Part shown: in pieces, positions 14,668 through 21,649 of the stretch | How the letters are laid out: every line of letters begins with the position of its first letter | Numbering within the stretch: position 1 is the stretch's first letter | DNA from: Parcubacteria group bacterium Gr01-1014_20 | GTDB lineage: Bacteria > Patescibacteriota > Minisyncoccia > UBA6257 > 2-01-FULL-56-20 | Assembly: GCA_007376265.1 (NCBI GenBank) | Contig: VMFW01000007.1 | Span: 1-43,173, forward strand | DNA: 43,173 bases | Direction of reading: 5' to 3' | Translations under genes and position numbers: made by a program | Notes under the pieces: model-generated | Database searches by the model: none | The model's input: only the letters and a program-made list of their open reading frames with translations | Told to the model about the DNA's origin: nothing

Positions 14668-16258
14668 AAATAGAGGGGGGCAGGCCCTCCTTCGTCACAG
14701 GGCTACGGACGGGCAGGCGGCGCTCGAAATGTTAATCGCGCTCGGGGTTTTAGTTTTCGTCACTTCGGCTGCGATTACAGTGACTTTCGGGAGTCAGTCA
14801 ACATCGGTTGATACAGAGACAAATAGCGAAGGGCTTCTCATTGCTCAGAAAACGCTCGAGGATGTCCGCGCTGTTTCTAAACAAGATTTTAACTTAGTGA
14901 ACCCGACGTTGTCGTCGCAAGTCAATGGTCCCTTAACGTACACGATTTCATTGGGTGTGGAACAAATAGACCCTTTTACAAAAGTGGTCACGAGTACGGT
15001 TACCTGGCCTGTGGGAGGGCGGACGCAAAATGTGCAACTAACCACTTTATTTACTAACCCGAGCGCGTTGGGAGGAGGTGATACCTGCGGCTCTGTTTTA
15101 TCAGGAGACTGGACACATCCTCAAAAAATAGAATACGAATTTGGAGCTCAAATTTTAAATGATACGTCAAGCGGTTTTCCTGTTACTTCAATACAGACAT
15201 TCAATAAAAAAATGTACGTAACGGTTAATAATGATAATGGAAATAATGATGACACCTTTTTCATATTAGATATCCAAGATCCAACAATAATGCCGCCGGT
15301 CTTAGGTCAGCTGGACAATAGTCCTGCCCCAAACGATATAAGTGAAGGTTTAAACGCAGTTGCGGTTGATGGCGGAGATTATGCGTATGTTGCAAATGCC
15401 TACGATAGTTCGCCCGAAAGTTGTTTAGAAGATGATAATTGCGCTCAACTACAAGTAATCGATATCAATGACTCCGCGAACCCATTTATCGCTAAAAATT
15501 TTAAAATTCAAAGCGTCACAACGGGTAATAAACTAGCATCGGGCCAAAGTATTTTTTACAAAGACGGTATTGTGTATTTGGGATTAGCGAAAGCGGGTAA
15601 TGGAAATGACGAATTTTTTGTCATAGACGTCGGTGGGGGACCAGGTGGCGGGAGTCCCACGAATCCAGTTATTTTAGATAGTGAAAAAATAGACAACGGA
15701 GTTAATTCAGTTTTTGTAAGGGGAAATTATGCCTATGTTGCATCTCCAAATGACGAAGAGCTAAAAATTTTTAAAATTAGTGGGTCTGGCTCAATAACAC
15801 AAGTTGGCGGTTTTGACGCGCCAGGAGGCGGAGGTAATAACGGAAACGGCAAGAGTCTATATTTAGTTGGCACTAAATTGTATTTCGGAAGAACTTTATT
15901 AAATGGTGATGAGTTGTACGTTTTAAATAATACTGATCCAGAAACGGCAGATTTGCCAATTTTCGGTTCCAAAAACATTCAGGACGGAGATGATGGTCAG
16001 CCACCCGCTCCCGACAACACTACTGTAAATGGTGTAATTGTCAGAGATTATCTGGGATTTTTAATAACCAACGGGGAGTTCCAAATTTGGAAAGTTGACG
16101 ATCCCGTAAATATTGCAAGATACGCAACCCCGCTTATTTTGCCACCCGGATCTGGAAATCTACAAGGTACGGCTACAGACTGCGAGGGAAATTATATTTA
16201 TGTAGGATCAATGGGTTCAAATGATAAAGGATATATTTCTGTGATTACGGGACAATGA
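14645..16258 (+). CDS. Pilin-like protein with C-terminal beta-propeller
   Basis: The N-terminus has a pilin-like leader and helix (DGQAALEMLIALGVLVFVTSA; cleavage after G, E at position 5), then a short pilin-like part to about residue 150. Residues ~165-537 contain repeated units of the type AVDGGDYAYVANAY, LQVIDINDSANP, VFVRGNYAYVASP, LKIFKISGSG and LYFGRTLLNGDELYVLN. Such units resemble LVIVD-type beta-propeller blades, so the protein probably displays a propeller at the pilus tip. The leader carries a 33-base in-frame insertion (14678-14710). It overlaps both neighbours and lies in the locus A operon. Confidence 0.82.
   Translation: MKVKLAGKNRGGQALLRHRATDGQAALEMLIALGVLVFVTSAAITVTFGSQSTSVDTETNSEGLLIAQKTLEDVRAVSKQDFNLVNPTLSSQVNGPLTYTISLGVEQIDPFTKVVTSTVTWPVGGRTQNVQLTTLFTNPSALGGGDTCGSVLSGDWTHPQKIEYEFGAQILNDTSSGFPVTSIQTFNKKMYVTVNNDNGNNDDTFFILDIQDPTIMPPVLGQLDNSPAPNDISEGLNAVAVDGGDYAYVANAYDSSPESCLEDDNCAQLQVIDINDSANPFIAKNFKIQSVTTGNKLASGQSIFYKDGIVYLGLAKAGNGNDEFFVIDVGGGPGGGSPTNPVILDSEKIDNGVNSVFVRGNYAYVASPNDEELKIFKISGSGSITQVGGFDAPGGGGNNGNGKSLYLVGTKLYFGRTLLNGDELYVLNNTDPETADLPIFGSKNIQDGDDGQPPAPDNTTVNGVIVRDYLGFLITNGEFQIWKVDDPVNIARYATPLILPPGSGNLQGTATDCEGNYIYVGSMGSNDKGYISVITGQ
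14678..14718 (-). repeat. 33-base in-frame insertion flanked by 8-base direct repeats, copy A
   Basis: GGGCAGGC occurs at 14678-14685 and again at 14711-14718, exactly 33 bases apart. The DNA between holds CTACGGAC, the inverse of the GTCCGTAG core found at 11728 and 28078. Removing 33 bases restores a normal GQA-LEMLIALG pilin leader. Confidence 0.6.
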
Positions 16259-16731
16259 TAAATCGACAAGGTTACACCCTAATTGAAATAATTATATACA
16301 TGGCGCTCTTCTCTTTCGTGATCGGTGGGTTTCTTTTGACTACTTATTCCATCATTGAGAGCAGTGGCCATCTCCAGAGCAGGGCAATAATTGATGAGGA
16401 GGGGACTTTCCTATTGAGGAAAATTGACTGGGCCCTGAATGGCGCCACTCAAGTTGTGATACCTTGCACGAACACTCTAACCATCACTAACCCCACTTTA
16501 CCCCCATTAGAGAACCCGCTTCTTTTTACGTTTAGTTCTCCGAATATAACCCTGGCTCGGGGTGGTGGAAGCCCGGTAAGGGTTAATAGCGATAGCATAG
16601 CTGTTACCAACCTCCTTTTTACCTGCACTGCTCCTTCGGCTGGTAAACCCGCTAAGGTGCAGGCGCTCTTCACCCTTTCAAGTTTGGGGAGAAGTCTAGA
16701 ATTTGATAGCACCAAGTACTTGAGGCAATGA
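16255..16731 (+). CDS. GspJ/PilW-type minor pseudopilin
   Basis: The leader is only MINRQG, cleaved before YTLIE (E at position 5), followed by the helix IIIYMALFSFVIGGFLLTTYSII. The segment RAIIDEEGTFLLRKIDWAL fits the GspJ/PilW subgroup, which caps the fibre with GspH-, GspI- and GspK-like proteins. The start overlaps the propeller pilin stop (ATGA) and the end overlaps the next start, both signs of one translated operon. Confidence 0.82.
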   Translation: MINRQGYTLIEIIIYMALFSFVIGGFLLTTYSIIESSGHLQSRAIIDEEGTFLLRKIDWALNGATQVVIPCTNTLTITNPTLPPLENPLLFTFSSPNITLARGGGSPVRVNSDSIAVTNLLFTCTAPSAGKPAKVQALFTLSSLGRSLEFDSTKYLRQ

Positions 16732-17135
16732 GCATAACTTCCAAAGATGGCTTTATCGCCCTAACTTCGGCCGTGGTCATCGCGGTTCTCTTGCTTGCCA
16801 TCACTCTTTCCTTAGGCCTCACGGGTTTTTTTGCTCGTTTCAACATCCTTGCAGCAGAATACAAAGAACGAAGTTTGTCGCTGGCTGAAGGCTGTGCGGC
16901 GAGCGCTCTTTTAAAACTTGAGGTTGATTCAACTTACACTGGAAACGAAACTATTACGGTAGCAAATTCAACCTGCGATATCCTTACTATCATTCCAACT
17001 GCTAATCCAATCGTAGTTAGAGCCAGAGCCACGTTTCCCCAAAATACTGTCGAAAAGACGTTTACCAACCTGGTGGTCACGGTTAGCAATCCTGACTTGG
17101 ATATTATTTCTTGGAAGGAAGTACCAAATCATTAG
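16728..17135 (+). CDS. PilX/GspK-like minor pilin
   Basis: A short leader (MSITSKDG) precedes FIALTSAVVIAVLLLAITLSLG. Position 5 is Thr, not Glu, as is common in PilX/GspK-type minor pilins. The motif EYKERSLSLAEGCAASALLKL matches the AEGC..A.L helix of this group, and two cysteines (in AEGCAAS and STCDIL) may form a disulfide. The 135-aa product ends the overlapping gene set of locus A. The start overlaps the previous stop by four bases. Confidence 0.78.
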   Translation: MSITSKDGFIALTSAVVIAVLLLAITLSLGLTGFFARFNILAAEYKERSLSLAEGCAASALLKLEVDSTYTGNETITVANSTCDILTIIPTANPIVVRARATFPQNTVEKTFTNLVVTVSNPDLDIISWKEVPNH

Positions 17136-17222
17136 CTCTTGCAACAAATATGATAAAATGCTAAAAAAGCACTTATTGCTGAAAGGTCGAGAGGATGAAT
17201 AGAAAATGATAATAAGGACGGA

Positions 17223-17302
17223 GTTTAGGTAATCCCTCGTCGCCGAGGCTTCTTGGGACGATAGATTTTCTAAATTTATCCTTCATAATAAAATCTAATC
17301 GA
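17223..17302 (+). promoter_or_regulatory. Shared ~80-base leader element, copy 1 (major pilin)
   Basis: The order is TTAGGTA, CCCTCG, a G-rich block ending GGGAC, GATTTTCTAA, then AAAATCTAATCG directly before the ATG. The same order, with high identity, occurs before the DUF1003 gene at 36012-36089. CCTCG-TCGC-CGAGG and AGATTTT/AAAATCT can form two hairpins. It may be a 5' UTR regulator or a copied promoter module. Confidence 0.6.
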
Positions 17303-17797
17303 ATGAATAAAATCAATAAAAGAGGGGGCTTTACCCTTATCGAAATCTTGGTGGTTATCGGCATTATCGCTGTGTTAGCGGCTGTGGTCTTGATCGCTAT
17401 CAATCCAGCTCGTCAATTTGCACAAGCACGGGATTCGCAGCGCACGAGCAATGTTAATGCGATCTTGAATGCAATAGGTCAGAGAATAGCTGATAACAGA
17501 GGTACCTTTGGTGGTACTTTTGCGGGCTTAGCTTGCCCTGCACTTCCAGTTCCTGGCCTTGCAGATGTCACACTTAGTATTCTTACTGATACTAGTGCAG
17601 CGGACGCAGACTCTGTGGGTTTAGGCTGTCTGGCCCCAACCTATATGTCTGCTATCCCTACTGACCCTACGGCTTTTGCAACTCCGGACACTGGGTACGA
17701 TTTGAGAATTGAAACTATTGCTGAGGGTGGCAGACTTACACTTATTGCTCCCGCTAATGAAGTAGATACGACAACTGACATATCCGTCACACGGTAA
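17303..17797 (+). CDS. Major type IV pilin-like protein
   Basis: The leader MNKINKRGG is followed by FTLIEILVVIGIIAVLAAVV and INPARQFAQARDSQRTSNV, the classic N-terminus of a major pilin with E at position 5. The globular part is short and has two cysteines (in GLACPALP and GLGCLAP) that could close a C-terminal D-region loop. At 164 aa, with its own leader element and a strong terminator after it, it is probably the most expressed pilin of locus A. Confidence 0.85.
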   Translation: MNKINKRGGFTLIEILVVIGIIAVLAAVVLIAINPARQFAQARDSQRTSNVNAILNAIGQRIADNRGTFGGTFAGLACPALPVPGLADVTLSILTDTSAADADSVGLGCLAPTYMSAIPTDPTAFATPDTGYDLRIETIAEGGRLTLIAPANEVDTTTDISVTR

Positions 17798-17814
17798 ATT
17801 CCGGTTTCACTAAC

Positions 17815-17843
17815 AAAAAACTCCCGTGATGGGAGTTTTTTTT
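17815..17843 (+). terminator. Terminator of pilus locus A
   Basis: AAAAAACTCCC-GTGAT-GGGAGTTTTTTTT is a strong intrinsic terminator directly after the major pilin gene. Confidence 0.9.
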
Positions 17844-17885
17844 CTTTAAGAAATTGGACGAGTTGGGGGGGTTGGGTAACTAAAT

Positions 17886-18212
17886 CTAGGTTGAATATCC
17901 ATAGAAAATACAGACAAAGATTAGGATGGCGATAAGGATCATGAAACCAACGGTGTAGATGGCGAGCTTCACGGCCTCTGGTTTTTTACCGTCCAGATAC
18001 CACACGAGTGGCCGGCCGAAGATGATAATTCCCATCGCGGCGGCGGAGACGACAAAGAGGGTCAAAAAGGCAATTATGGGGAGAGCGCTATCGCTACCCT
18101 CGCTTGGGCCGAGGATCCGCTCGATGTTAGACATGACGGTGGCGACTAGGGCGATGTAGGCAGTAGCTCCGAGTGCGTTTATTAGGGCGTATTTGAATAT
18201 TTCTTTTTTCAT
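17886..18212 (-). CDS. Small membrane protein, three transmembrane segments
   Basis: This 108-aa protein has hydrophobic segments at about residues 10-28, 43-67 and 82-105, separated by a charged loop GRPLVWYLDGKKPEA. The ATG at 18212 has GAGG four bases upstream. I do not recognise a family. It is the last gene of a minus-strand run that starts with obg, but a 32-base dyad lies between it and the CYTH gene, so it may be expressed separately. Confidence 0.65.
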   Translation of the reverse strand: MKKEIFKYALINALGATAYIALVATVMSNIERILGPSEGSDSALPIIAFLTLFVVSAAAMGIIIFGRPLVWYLDGKKPEAVKLAIYTVGFMILIAILIFVCIFYGYST

Positions 18213-18255
18213 TCCTCAATTATTAACCCTGATGGTCTAGGAGTCAAATTTTTGA

Positions 18256-18287
18256 ACATTCTAACATTCTTGAGAACGTTAGAATGT
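18256..18287. repeat. 32-base near-perfect dyad
   Basis: ACATTCTAAC and GTTAGAATGT are ten-base inverted partners. Inside them, TTCT-TG-AGAA continues the symmetry after one mismatch. There is no T run on either strand, so a protein-binding operator or transcript-end hairpin is more likely than a standard terminator. Confidence 0.6.
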
Positions 18288-18289
18288 CG

Positions 18290-18874
18290 CTATTCGCGTC
18301 TTTTTTTGTCGAGCCAGCCTGGAGTCGGGATAAAAGTTATTTCTTGCCAGTCGTCGATTTCTTCTTCGGTGACGTCGAAGTGTTTGATGTAGACAGTTTC
18401 AACGCTTCCGTGTTCGGCGTTTTTCCAGTCAAACCCCAGCTTTTGAGTTACGCCTTTCACCTCGTTTTCGGTGGGAGCTTCGATTTCGATGAAAGGTGGT
18501 ACCCAGGGCCAGGTGTCGATTGTGATTTCAGTATTTCCAAGCTGCCATTTTTCTCGCTTGGTTTCTTGATAGGCGACGAATTTGAGTTTAGCGTTTTCGA
18601 GAATGCCGCAGGTTTTATCAAAATCACTGACGTCAACCGATATTTCTTTGGTTCCATGGAGGGTGCGATCGATAAGTCTTTTGTAGCTTAGGGTGATTTT
18701 GTCGCCCTCATCTCGCACGCGGATCCAATCGTTTTGTTTTTCTGTCGGATGTTCAAAAACTTTCCGTCGCATCAGACGTTCGGGGTGGATAAGTTTAGCT
18801 CCGACTTCTTCGAGTTTCTTCCTGACGTTTTCTTTATCAATATCCAAGAACTTGGCTTCGATTTCGGTTTCCAT
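18290..18874 (-). CDS. CYTH domain protein (CyaB/ThTPase-like)
   Basis: CYTH enzymes form a tunnel that binds triphosphates with divalent metal. The signature ExExK is present as EIEAK (residues 4-8), followed by the expected basic and acidic strands: RRKVFEHP, WIRVRDEG, ITLSYKR, KREKW, ITIDTWPWVPPFIEIEAP. The 194-aa length and the EIEAP strand fit class IV adenylate cyclase/CyaB-like members, whose substrates vary (ATP, thiamine triphosphate, polyphosphate). Its start is one base from the obg stop (TAAAATG), indicating coupling. The substrate cannot be predicted. Confidence 0.85.
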   Translation of the reverse strand: METEIEAKFLDIDKENVRKKLEEVGAKLIHPERLMRRKVFEHPTEKQNDWIRVRDEGDKITLSYKRLIDRTLHGTKEISVDVSDFDKTCGILENAKLKFVAYQETKREKWQLGNTEITIDTWPWVPPFIEIEAPTENEVKGVTQKLGFDWKNAEHGSVETVYIKHFDVTEEEIDDWQEITFIPTPGWLDKKRRE

Positions 18875-18875
18875 T

Positions 18876-19850
18876 TTATTTCTTCGCGATTTTTTTTGTT
18901 TTTATGGCGTTGAGGATTTTCTTGACGGCATCAATAGATTTGTCATCGAGGATCGAGATGGCGATGGCGTTTTTCTGGATTTTTTTCAAAACGGTCAATT
19001 TTTTCTTTATCTCAGCGGGAGTGGCCACGTCGCTTTTGGATAAGAAAAGGTACTCTGGTTTTTTGAGAAGCGCCTTATTGAAGAGCCCCAGTTCCTTACG
19101 GATGGTTTTGTAATCTTTGGCCGGACTCTCGGACTCCGCGGAGATGAAGTGAAAAATAATTTTGGTGCGCTCGATGTGGCGCAGAAATTTGATGCCGAGG
19201 CCTTTGCCGACAGAGGAGCCTTCGATTAACCCGGGAATGTCAGCCAAGATTAGTTCGTAGTAAACGCCGAGGTTAGGCTCAAGAGTGGTGAAGGGATAGT
19301 TGGCCACTTTGCTTTGGGCCTTGGTTAGTTCATTCAGAAGACTCGATTTGCCAATGTTTGGAAAGCCCACGAAGCCGATGTCGGCTATGAGTTTTAACTC
19401 TAGGCGAAATTCAAACTCCTCGCCGGGAAGGCCGGGTTGGAATTGGGTGGGGCTAGTGTTTGTCGGTGAGCGAAAATGAAAGTTACCCTTACCGCCGTGG
19501 CCGCCTTTGGCCAAGACTACTCTCTCGCCGATTTGGGTGATCTCCTCTACTTCGGCGTTTGTTAAATTGTGAATGACGGTGCCAACGGGAACTTTGAGGA
19601 TTAAATCTTTGCCGTCGTGACCGTCGCGGAACTGGTCGCGCCCGTAAAGACCATCTTCGGCTTCGAACTCTTTTTTATGGCGGAATTGGTTTAGAGCGCT
19701 CAAATCAGAAACACCCGTGACGATAACACTCCCGCCGTTGCCGCCACTACCGCCCACCGGCCCTAAACTCATCATGGTCTTATTAAAAGACACCGAGCCC
19801 CGTCCGCCGTGGCCGGCTTTGACTTTGATTTTGACGTCGTCGATTAACAT
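18876..19850 (-). CDS. obg: Ribosome assembly GTPase Obg/CgtA
   Basis: Large-subunit assembly GTPase. The Gly-rich Obg fold fills residues 1 to about 155 (GHGGRGSVSFN, GGSGGNGGSV, GHGGKGN). The G domain follows with G1 GFPNIGKSS, a G2 threonine in NYPFTTLEP, G3 ADIPGLIEG and a G4 that reads LSKSD in place of NKxD. The 324-aa length means the variable C-terminal OCT domain is absent, as in many short Obg proteins. It heads the minus-strand unit with the CYTH gene. Confidence 0.93.
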   Translation of the reverse strand: MLIDDVKIKVKAGHGGRGSVSFNKTMMSLGPVGGSGGNGGSVIVTGVSDLSALNQFRHKKEFEAEDGLYGRDQFRDGHDGKDLILKVPVGTVIHNLTNAEVEEITQIGERVVLAKGGHGGKGNFHFRSPTNTSPTQFQPGLPGEEFEFRLELKLIADIGFVGFPNIGKSSLLNELTKAQSKVANYPFTTLEPNLGVYYELILADIPGLIEGSSVGKGLGIKFLRHIERTKIIFHFISAESESPAKDYKTIRKELGLFNKALLKKPEYLFLSKSDVATPAEIKKKLTVLKKIQKNAIAISILDDKSIDAVKKILNAIKTKKIAKK

Positions 19851-19902
19851 AAACTTTGGTTCTATATTAACTCAATTTTTGATTATTCGTAACTGTTGTT
19901 TC

Positions 19903-19931
19903 TTGACTATTCTTGCCAAAAAAGGTAGACT
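19903..19931 (+). promoter_or_regulatory. Promoter of nadA
   Basis: TTGACT (19903-19908) and TAGACT (19926-19931) are 17 bases apart, giving a predicted leader of about 70 bases that ends in a strong ribosome binding site. Confidence 0.6.
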
Positions 19932-19992
19932 GTTGCCTGATAGTCGGATCGGAACACTTGAAAATTTAACATTGGATTGATTTCAATAACCC

Positions 19993-20009
19993 TTAGGAGG
20001 GAGTCCGAT
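19993..20009 (+). promoter_or_regulatory. Strong ribosome binding site deciding the nadA start
   Basis: TTAGGAGGGAG lies a few bases before the ATG at 20010, whereas the TTG at 19977 has no such site. It contrasts with the many starts in this window that lack any ribosome binding site. Confidence 0.75.
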
Positions 20010-21179
20010 ATGACAACCAGGGAGTTGGCGGCTCGACGTTACGAAATGTTTAATCGTTTAGCTGGGGACCTATATCCCGGGCGATATACCGAGGAATCGT
20101 GCCTGGTTCTCGCCGAACTCGAAATCGAGATTCGGAGATTGGCCGAGGAGAAGCACTCGCTCATCGTCGCCCACAATTACCTTCTTCCTGAAGTTCAGGA
20201 GGCGGCAGACAAGGTGGGTGATTCGCTGGGCTTAAGTTTCCACGTGAGAGACTCGGGCGCGGAAAGGGTGGACTTTGAGAGCGTGTTTTTCATGGGCGCT
20301 ACCGCGAAAATTATTGCCGGAGACAAAACGCGGGTCTTCGTGCCCGACAAGCCGGAGGTTATCTCCTGCTCTTTGGTTTTGGGTACGGACTATGAGGTTT
20401 TGCACGCCTGGAAGAGAGCCAATCCGGATGGACTTTTGGTCACGTACATCAATAGCGACGCCTATACGAAGTCGATCAGTGACTTTATCACCACCTCGCG
20501 TAACACCGACAAGATCATCGCGCATGCCTTGAGGGAATATCCTGGGCGGAAGATCTTGGTTCTCCCGGATAAGTATCTGGGTTTCGTCATGAAGATAAGA
20601 GCGCTCAGGATCTTGAAAAATCAGGGAATCAAGGTTGATCCGGATTTGATCGAGATCTACACTCACGAAAAGTTTCCGTTTCACGCTTCCTGCTACGTGC
20701 ATGAGAAGATTGGTGAGATGGGGCTTGAGGTGGCGCTTTCGAAACATCCGGAGGCGGAAGTAATGATTCATCCAGAGTGCGGATGCGCTTCTTCGTGTTT
20801 GATGAAGCTTGAGGCGGGAATTGTGCCGCGGGACAGGTTTTACTTCTTGTCGACTGAACAGATGGTGGAGCAGGCAAAAGAATCTCCGGCCGAAGAGTTT
20901 ATTGTGGCCACCGAAATGGGGATGATCTACCGGCTTCGAAAAGAAGTGCCCGAAAAGAGATTCTTGCCGGTTTCAAATGGAGCCGTATGCGATTTCATGA
21001 AGGAGTGCACCCTGCCTAAGCTCGCGCGTTCGCTTCGCGAGAATCGGTTGGAAATCATTTTGTGCGATGACTGCTGTGACCCGCAAAGTCCGTATCAGGA
21101 TGAGAGCGTGGTTCACATTCAGAAATCAGTCGCCGAAAAGGCCAAACTTGGCATCGAGAGAATGCTTTCGATCCAGTAG
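20010..21179 (+). CDS. nadA: Quinolinate synthase NadA
   Basis: Iron-sulfur enzyme that condenses iminoaspartate with dihydroxyacetone phosphate to quinolinate in NAD synthesis. The product is 389 aa from the ATG at 20010. Conserved parts are AHNYLLPEVQEAADKVGDSL, FMGATAKI, VTYIN, IHPEC, FLSTEQMV and ATEMGM. The three expected [4Fe-4S] ligands fit C120 (ISCSL), C228 (ASCYVH) and C327 (AVCDFMK). Unusual are extra cysteines after HPEC (GCASSC) and near the C-terminus (CDDCC). No nadB or nadC lies nearby. The gene is flanked by its own promoter and terminator. Confidence 0.85.
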   Translation: MTTRELAARRYEMFNRLAGDLYPGRYTEESCLVLAELEIEIRRLAEEKHSLIVAHNYLLPEVQEAADKVGDSLGLSFHVRDSGAERVDFESVFFMGATAKIIAGDKTRVFVPDKPEVISCSLVLGTDYEVLHAWKRANPDGLLVTYINSDAYTKSISDFITTSRNTDKIIAHALREYPGRKILVLPDKYLGFVMKIRALRILKNQGIKVDPDLIEIYTHEKFPFHASCYVHEKIGEMGLEVALSKHPEAEVMIHPECGCASSCLMKLEAGIVPRDRFYFLSTEQMVEQAKESPAEEFIVATEMGMIYRLRKEVPEKRFLPVSNGAVCDFMKECTLPKLARSLRENRLEIILCDDCCDPQSPYQDESVVHIQKSVAEKAKLGIERMLSIQ

Positions 21180-21200
21180 CATCAGCAACTTTATGTTTTT

Positions 21201-21231
21201 AAAACCCCAGGCTTTGAGTCTGGGGTTTTTT
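21201..21231 (+). terminator. Terminator of nadA
   Basis: AAAACCCCAG pairs with CTGGGGTTTT around GCTTTGAGT, followed by a T run. Confidence 0.9.
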
Positions 21232-21254
21232 GTTTTTTCCGGTTTGCGAGCGCG

Positions 21255-21641
21255 CTATTCCTCCCAGTGGGCTTTGAAGTTTTTAATCTCTTCCACTAGT
21301 TTTTCGGCGGACTGGCCTTTGTAGCAGATGGCTCGATCATCAACATACACATAGGCGATGGGTTTCCCAGGGTTTTCGCCCTCTCTTTCTGGGTTGCGGT
21401 TGAAGTAATCAACGGGGATGTCATGCTCGGCGCAGTATTTTTGGATGAGTTCGTTGCCGCGAGTGGAGTAGATAAGAATTCTGTGACCTTCGGACTTCAG
21501 CACACGGATGGCTTTGACTACCTCATCATTCGGTTTTTCGGTGTGGCTGACACCTTTGAAACCATGGTATCCGGCGATTACTCCATCGAAGTCGAAGGCG
21601 TAGACACGCTTTTTTTCGCCCTCTTTTTCCACGTTAGACAT
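21255..21641 (-). CDS. HAD-superfamily hydrolase, small cap-less type
   Basis: The catalytic motif I is FDFDGVI, motif II is IYSTRG, and motif III/IV is represented by VYVDDRA. With 128 aa there is no room for a large cap domain, so the substrate may be a phosphorylated macromolecule or a small phosphate ester. It starts eight bases after the GH18-like gene stop and is probably co-transcribed with it. The substrate cannot be predicted. Confidence 0.82.
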   Translation of the reverse strand: MSNVEKEGEKKRVYAFDFDGVIAGYHGFKGVSHTEKPNDEVVKAIRVLKSEGHRILIYSTRGNELIQKYCAEHDIPVDYFNRNPEREGENPGKPIAYVYVDDRAICYKGQSAEKLVEEIKNFKAHWEE

Positions 21642-21649
21642 TGTTTGAT

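Noticed and set aside
20232-20771. 179-aa antisense ORF in nadA
   Set aside because: Shadow over strongly conserved NadA motifs.
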